Below are positions 51,898-61,371 of a stretch of DNA of 64,000 nt, one piece after another. The position numbers and the translations under genes were made by a program. Source of the DNA: Fodinibius roseus (GTDB lineage: Bacteria; Bacteroidota; Rhodothermia; Balneolales; Balneolaceae); assembly GCF_900129315.1 (NCBI RefSeq), contig NZ_FQUS01000025.1, forward strand, positions 1 to 64,000, in the 5' to 3' direction. The notes under the pieces were generated by a model. It ran no database searches. It saw nothing but the letters and a program-made list of their open reading frames with translations, and was not told the origin of the DNA. Positions within the stretch are counted from its first letter, which is position 1. The number at the start of each line of letters is the position of its first letter.

Positions 51898-53463
51898 ATG
51901 ACAAATAGGTCTGAAGATAATAAGGCAACTCTTACCTACTTTTTGATCGGAATCTCTTCTTTTCACTTCATTAATGGCATTGAACAGTTTGTTAGGAAGT
52001 TTAAGATAGAGCCTGCATTTTGGACTACACATCCTAGAAATATTGTGAATCTAAATAAAAAGTTTTCACAGACAGTCTGCATGAATGCTCATGATCTTAC
52101 TTGTGCAGATAAAGAAGCAGTAAAAACTGCTATTGGAGTTGATAAACTGGACTTGGAACCACTATCTCCTTCTTTTCAAGAAGAATTTGCGAAGGAAAGA
52201 TTATTAGTACAGGAAAATTTATTACATCGTTCTGATCCCTTTATAAATAATTATACTCATTCAGAAATTAGAGATACTGTTAACAATTATTTTATTATTG
52301 CTTATAACCTTCTCAAGACGTATAACCCTAAGTTTATTTTATATGAAGTAGCACCCCATACAATGTATGATCTTGCACTTTATCAGCTTGCAGAGAACAT
52401 GGGAAGCAAAAACATCTTACTGGTTGATACGAATATTCCGAGTATATCTTTTGCTACTACAGATTTTAATAATAATAGAAAATTTATAAAACTCTCTCGT
52501 AATAGGCAGTTTGGCAGGAATAAACTTGTTAAAACATTTGATGAGCATATCGATAAACAAGGAGAATCAATTCCTTTTTATATGAAGAATCGAAAATTTT
52601 CCAGATCATATGGAAATATGATATATGATTTTTTGAAATATTTATATGCCGACTCCAAAAAAAGCCTTGCTACACTTATAAAAACCCAAAATAACTTAAA
52701 CAAGAAAAAGACAGGCTATCAAAAGAAAAAAGGATATCTACTTCATGAAAAAACAGGAAATTCATTTTCCAAGTTGAAAAAGTTTATTTTGGGCGTACAG
52801 TTAGAAATTTTATATAAGGATAAGAGTAAAGGTTTTAGTTTAGAAAATGTTGCATCTTATATATATGTTCCGCTTTCTATGCAACATGAAAGAACTACTA
52901 TGCCGTCCGCAAGATTTATGTATGATCAAAAAGCGTATATTAAGTTGCTGGCTAATAATTTACCTCCCAAATATACACTTATAGTTAAAGAGAATCCTAA
53001 ACAATTTACTTATATTCGAGGTGCACGTACGAGAGATAAAAGATTTTATGAGGAATTGGAGAATTTAGATGTTCAGTTTGCCCCTTTGGAATTTAGTTCT
53101 CATAAACTAATTAAGTATTCTTCAGCGGTAGCAGTTACTACTGGATCTGCCGGTTTTGAAGCAGTGGTAGGGCATAATAAGCCTGTACTTAAATTTGCAA
53201 ATAGTTGGTATCAGCAATTACCTGGTATATATGAAATAAATAAAGGAGATGACCTGAAAAGGTTTTTTCTAGAACTTGAAAACGAGAATTGTACTATAAA
53301 TCAAGAACAAGTAAGGAGTGTTCTAGAAGATTTAAAAAAGTTTGCAATTTATTTATATCCTGCTGGAATAACTGTTAAAAAACAAGGGTGGGATGCTGAT
53401 TTAATGTCTCAAAATATATCTGCTTTATTAGAACAAGAGTTAGAAGTAGCAGAGTACGTGTAA
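51898..53463 (+). CDS. Capsule-type glycosyltransferase-like protein (KpsC/KpsS style)
   Basis: The 521-residue AT-rich gene encodes a protein without membrane helices. The C-terminal half has YVPLSMQHERTTMPSA (about 319), LIVKENPKQ, and ITTGSAGFEAVVGHNKPVLK-like sequence (here VAVTTGSAGFEAVVGHNKPV, about 415-434), which is the pattern of capsule polysaccharide transferases acting with CMP-keto-sugars. A basic stretch about 225-300 is unusual. It may transfer pseudaminic or legionaminic acid, since those are CMP-activated like Kdo. The assignment is by pattern only. Confidence 0.6.
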   Translation: MTNRSEDNKATLTYFLIGISSFHFINGIEQFVRKFKIEPAFWTTHPRNIVNLNKKFSQTVCMNAHDLTCADKEAVKTAIGVDKLDLEPLSPSFQEEFAKERLLVQENLLHRSDPFINNYTHSEIRDTVNNYFIIAYNLLKTYNPKFILYEVAPHTMYDLALYQLAENMGSKNILLVDTNIPSISFATTDFNNNRKFIKLSRNRQFGRNKLVKTFDEHIDKQGESIPFYMKNRKFSRSYGNMIYDFLKYLYADSKKSLATLIKTQNNLNKKKTGYQKKKGYLLHEKTGNSFSKLKKFILGVQLEILYKDKSKGFSLENVASYIYVPLSMQHERTTMPSARFMYDQKAYIKLLANNLPPKYTLIVKENPKQFTYIRGARTRDKRFYEELENLDVQFAPLEFSSHKLIKYSSAVAVTTGSAGFEAVVGHNKPVLKFANSWYQQLPGIYEINKGDDLKRFFLELENENCTINQEQVRSVLEDLKKFAIYLYPAGITVKKQGWDADLMSQNISALLEQELEVAEYV

Positions 53464-53523
53464 TATTTTTTGCTATATACATGCTTTTTTAAATATCATT
53501 ATTTTTATTCTACAGATCATAAA

Positions 53524-54516
53524 ATGACAAGTCCAAAAATATTAATCACAGGCGCCGATGGCTTTATTGGGAGCTATTTGACAGAACTGCTACTAGAAGA
53601 AGGCTATAATGTTAAGGCCTTTTGTTATTACAACTCTTTTAACTCTTGGGGATGGTTGGATACATTCCCCAAGAATAAGCTGGATCAAATAGAAGTATTT
53701 ACCGGAGATGTTCGTGATCCCAATGGAGTTCGTACAGCGATGCAAGATGTTGATGCTGTCTTTCATTTAGCAGCACTGATTGGGATCCCTTTTAGTTATC
53801 ATTCACCGGATAGCTATGTGGATACAAATATTAAAGGTACGCTCAATGTACTGCAGGCAGCTCGTGATCTGGAACTTGAAAGAGTATTGGTAACTTCTAC
53901 ATCTGAGGTTTATGGAACGGCTCAATTTGTTCCAATTACAGAAGATCATCCCAAACAGGGGCAATCTCCTTATTCTGCATCTAAGATTGGTGCGGATTAT
54001 ATGGCTGAATCTTTCTTCCGCAGTTTTGATCTACCGGTTACCTTGGTTCGGCCGTTTAATACGTACGGGCCCCGACAATCAGCTCGTGCGGTAATTCCAA
54101 CGATTATTACACAGTTAGCAAGTGGTAAGGAAAAGGTTGAAATGGGCGATTTATACCCCACTAGGGACTTTGTATATGTTAAAGATACGGCAAGAGGATT
54201 CTTAGAAGTTGCAAAATGTGATGAACTTATCGGAGAAGAGGTAAATATTGCTACCCAAAACGAAATTAGCATCGGTCAATTAGCCGAAGAGATTATTGAA
54301 CAAGTTAATCCCGATGCTGAAATTGTACAAGATGAGCAGCGTCTTCGTCCCGAAAAAAGTGAAGTCTATCGTTTGTACGGTTCAAATGAAAAGTTAAAGG
54401 AGTTTACGGGATGGGTGCCTGAATATTCTCTGAAAAAAGGAATTGCAAAAACAATTGATTGGTATAGTAAAGAAGATAATTTGCAACAGTTTAAGACGGA
54501 TATTTATAACATTTGA
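53524..54516 (+). CDS. legB: Sugar-nucleotide 4,6-dehydratase (retaining), LegB-type
   Basis: The protein has 330 residues from ATG 53524; an upstream in-frame ATG at 53470 would add an aromatic tail unlike the family. NAD motif TGADGFIGSYL (about 8), STSEVYGTA, PYSASKIGADYM catalytic Tyr/Lys and RPFNTYGPRQSARAVIPT are seen. These are typical of LegB, which forms the 4-keto-6-deoxy sugar for legionaminic acid. PtmE in the same cluster suggests a GDP-linked substrate. Confidence 0.88.
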   Translation: MTSPKILITGADGFIGSYLTELLLEEGYNVKAFCYYNSFNSWGWLDTFPKNKLDQIEVFTGDVRDPNGVRTAMQDVDAVFHLAALIGIPFSYHSPDSYVDTNIKGTLNVLQAARDLELERVLVTSTSEVYGTAQFVPITEDHPKQGQSPYSASKIGADYMAESFFRSFDLPVTLVRPFNTYGPRQSARAVIPTIITQLASGKEKVEMGDLYPTRDFVYVKDTARGFLEVAKCDELIGEEVNIATQNEISIGQLAEEIIEQVNPDAEIVQDEQRLRPEKSEVYRLYGSNEKLKEFTGWVPEYSLKKGIAKTIDWYSKEDNLQQFKTDIYNI

Positions 54517-55667
54517 TGTCAGATTTAATAGATAATACTGTCAGTTTTATCAGAGATTATTATGAAACGAATGATGTCATCCCTCTCCACGAGCCGCGAT
54601 TTACAGGGAATGAAAAAGAATACGTGGCTAACACTATTGATTCTACCTTTGTTTCTTCGGTTGGGGCCTATGTAGATCAGTTTGAAGAAAATATTGCCGA
54701 GATTTCAGAAACCGATAGAGGAGTAGCCGTAGTAAACGGCACAGCCGCCTTACAGGTGGCATTGCGACTATCAGGGGTAAGCCAGGGGGATGAGGTATTG
54801 ACCCAGGCGTTAACTTTTATAGCTACAGCCAATGCTATTCGATATAACGGAGCCAAGCCTGTTTTTTTGGATGTGGATCGGGATACCATGGGGCTTTCAC
54901 CCAGAGCTGTACAACAATTTTTGGAAGAATATGGAGATGTCCTGGAAGACGGCTGCTATAATAAAAAGACCGGTAATCGCATAGCTGCCTGCGTGCCTAT
55001 GCATACGTTTGGTTTCCCGGTCCATCTGAATGAGTTGCTTTCAGTTTGTGAAAAATGGAATATCCCTGTAGTAGAAGATGCTGCCGAATCATTGGGATCT
55101 TTATATCATGGGAAGTCAACCGGTAGTTTTGGGGAATTTGGAATATTCTCATTTAACGGCAATAAAATTGTTACCGCCGGGGGCGGTGGAGCTATTGTTA
55201 CAAATGATCAGGAAAAGGGGAACCACGCTAAGCATCTTACGACTACGGCTAAGAAGTCCCATGATTACGAGTATTATCATGATGAATTAGGCTATAACTA
55301 TCGTATGCCCAATTTAAATGCAGCCTTAATTTGTGCCCAGTTGGAGCAGCTTGACAGGTTTATTGATAATAAACGATCTTTAGCTGAAAAATACTCAGAT
55401 TTTTTTGAGAAAGAAGGGATCACATTTAGAACGGAAAATCCGGGTGCTAAGGTTAATTACTGGTTAATGTGTGTGGAGCTGGAAGACCGGAAGCAACGAG
55501 ATGATTTCCTGGAGAAAACTAATGAAAAGGGCATCATGACCCGGCCTATATGGCAGCTTATGTACCGTTTGCCTATGTATAAGGATTGTTTCAGGGATGA
55601 TCAGATGAATGCCGAATATCTGGAAGATCGTATTGTAAATATACCTAGCAGCGTCTATGTCAAATAA
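54516..55667 (+). CDS. legC: LegC-type aminotransferase
   Basis: The protein has 383 residues from ATG 54516, which overlaps the legB stop (TGATG). The N terminus VIPLHEPRFTGNEKEYV is characteristic of LegC. NGTAALQVALRLSGV and the PLP Lys in FNGNKIVTAGGGG (about 212) are present. It aminates C4 of the LegB product. The reading frame continues 11 nt into the next gene. Confidence 0.9.
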   Translation: MSDLIDNTVSFIRDYYETNDVIPLHEPRFTGNEKEYVANTIDSTFVSSVGAYVDQFEENIAEISETDRGVAVVNGTAALQVALRLSGVSQGDEVLTQALTFIATANAIRYNGAKPVFLDVDRDTMGLSPRAVQQFLEEYGDVLEDGCYNKKTGNRIAACVPMHTFGFPVHLNELLSVCEKWNIPVVEDAAESLGSLYHGKSTGSFGEFGIFSFNGNKIVTAGGGGAIVTNDQEKGNHAKHLTTTAKKSHDYEYYHDELGYNYRMPNLNAALICAQLEQLDRFIDNKRSLAEKYSDFFEKEGITFRTENPGAKVNYWLMCVELEDRKQRDDFLEKTNEKGIMTRPIWQLMYRLPMYKDCFRDDQMNAEYLEDRIVNIPSSVYVK

Positions 55668-56280
55668 TAAGAATATAATATTAGGATATTCAGGACATGC
55701 TTATGTAGTTGCTGAAGCGGCTTTTAAAGCAGACATAGCAATTCATTATTACGCCGATAAGGAAGAGGCTCAAAATGATCCGTTTAATTTGGATTATTTG
55801 GGATATGAAGGAAGTAATGATTTTGAAGGCTGGAACAAAGGGTTTGGTTTTATTCTGGGAACAGGAAATAATGATATTCGATTCAAGATTGGCGAATTAG
55901 TTACGAATAAAGAAGAAGAACTATTAACTGTTATACACCCATCAGCTGAGATTTCTAAATGTGCTGATGTTGGGAAGGGTACTTTTGTTTCTTCCCAAGC
56001 GAGCGTTAATGCCTTGAGTAAGATAGGTAAATTCGTAATTCTGAATACGAATTGTGTGATTGAACATGAGTGTTATATTGCTGATGGTGTACATATTGCT
56101 CCGGGAGCTGTATTAGCAGGAAATGTAAAAGTAGGGAAAGGTTCGTTTATCGGTGCTAATGCTGTTGTAAAGGAAGGAGTTACCATAGGTGAAAATGTAA
56201 TCGTAGGGGCGGGCGCAACCATTATTAATGATATACCTCATAATAAAAAAATGGTAGGTAATCCGGGTCGAGAAATATGA
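55657..56280 (+). CDS. legH: NeuD/PglD/LegH-type N-acetyltransferase
   Basis: The 207-residue protein has an N-terminal small Rossmann part (IILGYSGHAYVVAEAA) and a left-handed beta-helix of hexapeptide repeats (about 95-200, for example IADGVHIAPGAVLAGNVKVG). It includes the His in NCVIEHECYI, the catalytic base in PglD. It acetylates the C4 amine in the legionaminic path. NeuD-type O-acetyltransferase is the alternative. Confidence 0.82.
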   Translation: MSNNKNIILGYSGHAYVVAEAAFKADIAIHYYADKEEAQNDPFNLDYLGYEGSNDFEGWNKGFGFILGTGNNDIRFKIGELVTNKEEELLTVIHPSAEISKCADVGKGTFVSSQASVNALSKIGKFVILNTNCVIEHECYIADGVHIAPGAVLAGNVKVGKGSFIGANAVVKEGVTIGENVIVGAGATIINDIPHNKKMVGNPGREI

Positions 56281-57305
56281 ATTCTGATAAAGTAATAATC
56301 ATTGCAGAAGCTGGTGTAAATCATAATGGTGATCGTAGTACAGCGGAAAAATTGATTAAGGTTGCAGCTGAAGCGGGCGCTGATTTCGTAAAGTTTCAGA
56401 CGTTTAACGCAGATAAAATAGTAAGCAGAAAGGCACAGAAAGCAGAATATCAGTCAAATAATGTTGGGGGTAGTTCTGACGATCAGTACAGCATGCTGAA
56501 ATCCGTAGAGTTGAGCGACGAGGATCATCAATTTATCATAAAGAAATGTGAAGAAAACAATATCAGGTTTTTATCTACCGCTTTTGATGAAGATGGTATC
56601 GACTATCTTGATCAGTTAGGATTGCCCTTTTTCAAGAGTCCATCCGGCGAAATTACAAACTACCCTTACTTACGAAAACTGGGACAAAAAGGGAAAACGG
56701 TTATCCTTTCCACAGGTATGGCAACCATGCAGGAAGTGAAGAATGCTGTTTCAGTATTGACTGAATACGGATTACAGAAAAAGGACCTAACTGTTCTCCA
56801 TTGTAATACCGAATATCCTACTCCTATGGAGGATGTAAATTTAAAGGCAATGAACACGATTGCAGAAGCATTGGATGTTAAAGTAGGATATTCTGATCAT
56901 ACTTTAGGAATAGAAGTCCCGATTGCTGCCGTAGCGAGAGGTGCAAAGGTGATAGAGAAGCACTTTACTCTTGATAGAGAACTGCCGGGCCCGGATCACC
57001 GAGCCTCTTTAGAACCTGATGAGTTAAAATCGATGGTTGAAGGAATTAGAAATATAGAAAAGGCACTTTCCGGAGATGGCACGAAGAAACCGAGCGAAAG
57101 TGAACAGAAGAATATTGATATTGCGAGAAAAAGTATTCATTTAGCTATAAATGTAAAGAAAGGAGATGTTTTGACTGAGAACGATATCATTCCTCTAAGA
57201 CCAGGAGATGGGATTTCTCCAATGGAATGGAATAATGTTATTGGTAAGCTGGCATTGAAACCACTATCTAAAAATGAACAATTAAGTTGGGATAACCTGC
57301 AGTGA
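56277..57305 (+). CDS. legI: Legionaminic acid synthase
   Basis: The 342-residue NeuB-family enzyme has IIAEAGVNHNGDRSTAEKLI (8-27), VKFQTFNADKIV, FLSTAFDEDGIDYL, LHCNTEYPTP, VGYSDHTLG and IEKHFTLDRELPGPDHRAS, plus a C-terminal SAF domain (about 285-342). The GPDH-S motif is that of NeuB/LegI. N-acetylneuraminate synthase is the alternative; the legB/C/H neighbours favour legionaminate. Its ATG overlaps the legH stop. Confidence 0.9.
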   Translation: MNSDKVIIIAEAGVNHNGDRSTAEKLIKVAAEAGADFVKFQTFNADKIVSRKAQKAEYQSNNVGGSSDDQYSMLKSVELSDEDHQFIIKKCEENNIRFLSTAFDEDGIDYLDQLGLPFFKSPSGEITNYPYLRKLGQKGKTVILSTGMATMQEVKNAVSVLTEYGLQKKDLTVLHCNTEYPTPMEDVNLKAMNTIAEALDVKVGYSDHTLGIEVPIAAVARGAKVIEKHFTLDRELPGPDHRASLEPDELKSMVEGIRNIEKALSGDGTKKPSESEQKNIDIARKSIHLAINVKKGDVLTENDIIPLRPGDGISPMEWNNVIGKLALKPLSKNEQLSWDNLQ

Positions 57306-58417
57306 AAATAGGTGTATTGACAAGTTCAAGGGCAGATTTTGGTATATATCTGCCATTACTGAAACAACTTAAGGAAGATACAAGTATAATTCTTAAGATT
57401 ATTGCTTTTGGGACCCATAGCTCGTTCCATCATGGGCAAACCATTCAAGAGATTAAGGAAAATGGATTTCACAATATAGATACTATCAGTTCCTTACTGA
57501 CGAATGATGATGAGCAATCTATTGCTACCTCTTATGGCTTAACGACGATAAAATTTGCTGACTATTGGTCTTCACATATGTTTGATTTAGTGTTTTGCCT
57601 GGGCGACAGGTTTGAGATGTCAGCAGCAGTACAGGCCGGTGTTCCTTTTGGAATAACTTTCGCCCATATTCATGGAGGGGAAACTACCCTGGGAGCCATT
57701 GACAATGTTTATCGCCATCAAATAACGATTGCTTCAGAGCTGCACTTCACTTCAACCCAAGAGTATGCAAAAAAGGTTAAAGAACTAATTGGGACCAATG
57801 AAAAGATCTATAATGTTGGTTCACTGAGTCTGGATGAAATAAGTAAAATTGAATTAGTGAATCAGGAAAAACTTAGAGACCAATTTAATATACCGCAAGA
57901 TGATTATATTTTAGCGACATTCCATCCTGAGACTGTTGGTAGTCATCAAAATGAAAAATATGCCAAGGAAATGGCATCAGCCTTGCAGTCATTGGCGGAG
58001 CAGTTTATTATAGTTATAACAATGCCTAATGCGGATACGGCCGGTTCCTTGTATAGAAGGGAAATACAGAAATTAAAGGAGTCTCTTTTTCCGGAAGACA
58101 TTGTGATAGTGGAAAATTTTGGAAAAAAGAATTATTTCAGTGCAATACGCTATGCTACTTTACTTATAGGCAACTCCTCGAGTGGAATTATTGAGGCTGC
58201 TTCTTTTGGTAAATATGCAGTGAATGTAGGTGATCGTCAGAAAGGAAGAGCCCAAAATGATAATGTATTAAACTGTAAATTTGATAAGGGGGAGATACTT
58301 GAAACGGTATTTAAAGCGAATGAACTGGGTAGATATCAGGGCGAGAATATCTATTTTAAAGAGAATGTTGCAGATAATATTGTAAGAATAATAAAGTCAT
58401 ATAATGAGACACTTTAA
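57302..58417 (+). CDS. legG: UDP/GDP-sugar 2-epimerase, hydrolysing
   Basis: The 371-residue protein starts with GTG 57302 overlapping the legI stop. The N terminus IGVLTSSRADFGIYLPLLK is the NeuC/LegG signature. LGDRFEMSAAVQAGVPFG, HIHGGETTLGAIDN and IGNSSSGIIEAASFG are all present. It frees and epimerises the 2,4-diacetamido sugar before condensation with phosphoenolpyruvate. Confidence 0.9.
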   Translation: MKIGVLTSSRADFGIYLPLLKQLKEDTSIILKIIAFGTHSSFHHGQTIQEIKENGFHNIDTISSLLTNDDEQSIATSYGLTTIKFADYWSSHMFDLVFCLGDRFEMSAAVQAGVPFGITFAHIHGGETTLGAIDNVYRHQITIASELHFTSTQEYAKKVKELIGTNEKIYNVGSLSLDEISKIELVNQEKLRDQFNIPQDDYILATFHPETVGSHQNEKYAKEMASALQSLAEQFIIVITMPNADTAGSLYRREIQKLKESLFPEDIVIVENFGKKNYFSAIRYATLLIGNSSSGIIEAASFGKYAVNVGDRQKGRAQNDNVLNCKFDKGEILETVFKANELGRYQGENIYFKENVADNIVRIIKSYNETL

Positions 58418-59450
58418 AGAACATCTTATAGAAACTGGTACGACCATTAAAGAGGCATTAATAATTTTAGATAAACTTGCTAAAGATGCTGTTACCTTTG
58501 TAGTTAATAAGGAGGATAAATTATTAGGGTCATTAACCGATGGTGATGTGCGGCGGGGGCTGATTAATGATGTGCAAACAGATCAACCCGTTGATGATAT
58601 CATTCAGTCTGATCCGAAATTTATTCGAAAAAGTAATTATGATATTGAGAAAGTTATAGAATACAGGGAAAAGAATTTTAAAATTTTACCTATTCTGGAC
58701 GAAGAGGACAGAGTAACTAATGTTCTTAATTTCAATTATTTGAAATCTTATTTGCCCGTTGATGTTGTAGTCATGGCAGGAGGGAAAGGAACAAGACTAC
58801 GACCGTTAACTGAAGACACGCCCAAACCACTATTAGAAGTGGGGGATAAGCCAATATTGGAGCATAATATCCAACGGCTATCTGAGTATGGGATGGATGA
58901 CTTTTGGATTTCAGTAAACTATTTGGGTGAACAGATTGAGGATTACTTTGGAAACGGAAATCGTAAAAATCTTCAAATAGAATATGTGTGGGAGGAAACC
59001 CCCTTGGGAACAGCTGGGGCACTGTCTAAGATTGATAATTTTCGCCATGATTATATACTTTTGACCAATTCTGACATTCTGACGAATCTTAACTATGAAG
59101 AGTTCTTTTTAGAGTTTCTGGACCAGAATGCTGATTTTGGAGTTGTTACCATACCTTATAAAGTGGATGTGCCCTATGCGGTATTGGAAACATCAAATGG
59201 GCACGTAATGAATTTTAAAGAAAAGCCGACTTATACCTACTATTCCAATGGAGGAATCTATCTGATGAAGCGGGAAGTGGTTGATTATATTCCAAAAAGT
59301 AAATTTTATGACACCACAGATTTGATGAAAGAACTAATTGAAGACGGAAAAAAAGTTTTTTCTTATCCACACAGTGGGTATTGGCTTGATGTCGGAAAGC
59401 ACGAGGATTTTGAGAAAGCACAGGAAGATATAAAGCATTTAAAAATTTAA
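58404..59450 (+). CDS. ptmE: CBS-domain nucleotidyltransferase, PtmE-like
   Basis: The 348-residue protein has two CBS motifs (about 5-115, FVVNKEDKLLGSLTDGDVRR) followed by a sugar nucleotidyltransferase with MAGGKGTRLRPLTEDTPKPL (about 123-142) and ANSD-like TNSDILTN (about 220). In Campylobacter, PtmE makes GDP-glucosamine for the legionaminic route. The order legB-C-H-I-G-ptmE therefore suggests a GDP-sugar branch. The CBS pair may sense nucleotides. Confidence 0.87.
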   Translation: MRHFKEHLIETGTTIKEALIILDKLAKDAVTFVVNKEDKLLGSLTDGDVRRGLINDVQTDQPVDDIIQSDPKFIRKSNYDIEKVIEYREKNFKILPILDEEDRVTNVLNFNYLKSYLPVDVVVMAGGKGTRLRPLTEDTPKPLLEVGDKPILEHNIQRLSEYGMDDFWISVNYLGEQIEDYFGNGNRKNLQIEYVWEETPLGTAGALSKIDNFRHDYILLTNSDILTNLNYEEFFLEFLDQNADFGVVTIPYKVDVPYAVLETSNGHVMNFKEKPTYTYYSNGGIYLMKREVVDYIPKSKFYDTTDLMKELIEDGKKVFSYPHSGYWLDVGKHEDFEKAQEDIKHLKI

Positions 59451-59455
59451 CATTT

Positions 59456-60520
59456 ATGTTACCACAAAATGAACCTTATTTAATTGGAGAAACTGCCTTT
59501 CATCATGAAGGGGATGTAGATTTTTTACGAGACTTAATAGCCAAAGGAGTTGAGGCAGGGATCGATGCTATAAAATGTCATCTGTTATTAGATATAGATG
59601 ACTATATGGTTGGGTCTCATAAAGCAATAGAAAAGCTAGAGGAGATGTGTATTCCGGAAGATCAATGGAATGAAACTCTGGATTTTATTAAAACTATGAA
59701 TATTGATCCTATATTTTTGTGCAATGATGTGGCTTCCTTTGATTGGGTAATTCAAAATGGCGAGCAAATTCAAGCAGCTGAAATACATGCCACGGGTATT
59801 AATGATGTATTTTTACTTGAGAAGGCTGCTGAATTTAGAGGTACTATTATTCTTGGTGCCGGGGGGTCTACTATTGACGAAATTGAATTTGCTGTTGATT
59901 TTCTTAAAAAGAGAGAACAGGATGATATTTTTTTGATGCATGGTTTCCAAAATTATCCGACGGATTATAGAGATGTCATTTTTTCAAAAATGGATATTTT
60001 AAATAAAGTCTTTAAACTCCCAGTGGGATATGCGGACCATACTGATCCAGAAGATGAGCTAAATGAGTATATATCATGCCTACCGCAATCCTCTGGCTAT
60101 AACACTCTTGAAAAACATTTTACTCCCTTGCCACATGAAGAAAGAATTGATTCACAAGCTGCAGTTAGTGTGAAGCAACTGAAAAATATTCGCGAATTGA
60201 TGGATATGGTTTGGCAGACCAATGGTATCGATGCTCCATTAAAAATGTCTGAGGCTGAGAAAAATTATGGTGATGTTGGGCCTATGAAAAAAGCTCTTGT
60301 TGCAAGGAATGATCTGGAAAAAGGGACTGAAATAACAATAGAAGACCTCGCCTATAAAAGAACGAATAACAGTGTGCCTATTAAACAAAATGATATATAT
60401 AATTTCATTGGAGCAAAAACAACAGATTATGTTTCCAAAGATACTCCACTCACTTACAATAATGTAAAGTATCGTTTTGAGAAAGGAGATATATCACAAT
60501 TTAAATTAGACGAAGATTAA
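59456..60520 (+). CDS. Third, divergent NeuB-like synthase
   Basis: The 354-residue protein is the third NeuB homologue in the cluster. Recognisable are VGYADHTDPEDE (about 198-209), LEKHFTPLPHEERIDSQAAV (about 221-240) and a C-terminal SAF-type domain (about 285-345). The N terminus GETAFHHEGDVDFLRDLIAK replaces the A-E-x-G-x-N-H-N-G block, and AIKCHLL replaces the usual V-K-F-Q-T. The strongly changed substrate region but retained E-K-H-F suggests an active PEP-condensing enzyme with another aldose acceptor. A degenerate paralogue with a regulatory role is the alternative. Confidence 0.75.
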   Translation: MLPQNEPYLIGETAFHHEGDVDFLRDLIAKGVEAGIDAIKCHLLLDIDDYMVGSHKAIEKLEEMCIPEDQWNETLDFIKTMNIDPIFLCNDVASFDWVIQNGEQIQAAEIHATGINDVFLLEKAAEFRGTIILGAGGSTIDEIEFAVDFLKKREQDDIFLMHGFQNYPTDYRDVIFSKMDILNKVFKLPVGYADHTDPEDELNEYISCLPQSSGYNTLEKHFTPLPHEERIDSQAAVSVKQLKNIRELMDMVWQTNGIDAPLKMSEAEKNYGDVGPMKKALVARNDLEKGTEITIEDLAYKRTNNSVPIKQNDIYNFIGAKTTDYVSKDTPLTYNNVKYRFEKGDISQFKLDED

Positions 60521-60526
60521 GGAATA

Positions 60527-61321
60527 ATGAAAATAGGTTTTTTAATAACAGCTCGTCTAAAATCAACAAGACTTCCTTTAAAATTATTAATGGATTTGAA
60601 TGGAAAGCCTATTGTTGTAAGAGTCATTGAAAGAGCCCAAAAGGTTTATAACATCGATGATATAATTCTTTGTACATCTACGAATAAGCAAGATAAACCT
60701 TTAACTGATATAGCTTTAAAAAGCAATATTCACTATTACCTTGGTAGTGAAGAAGATGTATTGAAACGTTTGACAGATGCCAGCAATTTTTATGGTTTAG
60801 ATTATGTATTATCGATTACTGGTGAAAATCCTCTTTTCTCTGTGACACATGCAAATCGAGTGGTTGATACAATTATCGAAGAAGAACCGGATTTTACTTA
60901 TTTAGAAGGTTTGCCTATCGGCTGTGGTGTTAGTGGCATTAAGGTTAAGGCTTTAGAGGTGATTTGTAAGATAAAAAAAGTAATTGATACAGAGATATGG
61001 GGACCCCTAATTAATCAGCCATCGATTTTTGATGTGCATAAGATTGTAGTCAATGAATTTTATCGGAAGCCTGATTTAAGAATCACAACTGATTATATAG
61101 AAGACTATCAGTTTATAAATACGTTATTTAGTCACTTTGAACCTGATGATATCCCTTCTTTGGCTTCTATTATGGAATTGCTAGATACTCATTCAGAATA
61201 TTTGGAAATACATAAGGAACGAGAGCAGGAAGAATTATCTGAAAATAAATTGAGTGAGATTAAATCATTTTATATTAACAACAAAGATCAAGTAGAAGAA
61301 ATAAAGAATTCTATCTATTAA
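60527..61321 (+). CDS. SpsF-like cytidylyltransferase
   Basis: The 264-residue protein has ITARLKSTRLPLKLLMDLNG (7-26), the SpsF variant of the CMP-sugar synthetase loop, and LSITGENPLFS in place of the usual D-x-P-L. It follows the third NeuB-like synthase after 6 bp and would activate that product with CTP. No other candidate for legF is in the window, so it might serve the legionaminic product instead. The C-terminal tail (about 225-264) is charged and probably helical. Confidence 0.77.
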   Translation: MKIGFLITARLKSTRLPLKLLMDLNGKPIVVRVIERAQKVYNIDDIILCTSTNKQDKPLTDIALKSNIHYYLGSEEDVLKRLTDASNFYGLDYVLSITGENPLFSVTHANRVVDTIIEEEPDFTYLEGLPIGCGVSGIKVKALEVICKIKKVIDTEIWGPLINQPSIFDVHKIVVNEFYRKPDLRITTDYIEDYQFINTLFSHFEPDDIPSLASIMELLDTHSEYLEIHKEREQEELSENKLSEIKSFYINNKDQVEEIKNSIY

Positions 61322-61371
61322 AAATATATTAAGCTGGTTTAGCTAGGTAAATAATTCTTTTGAAAGGATTT

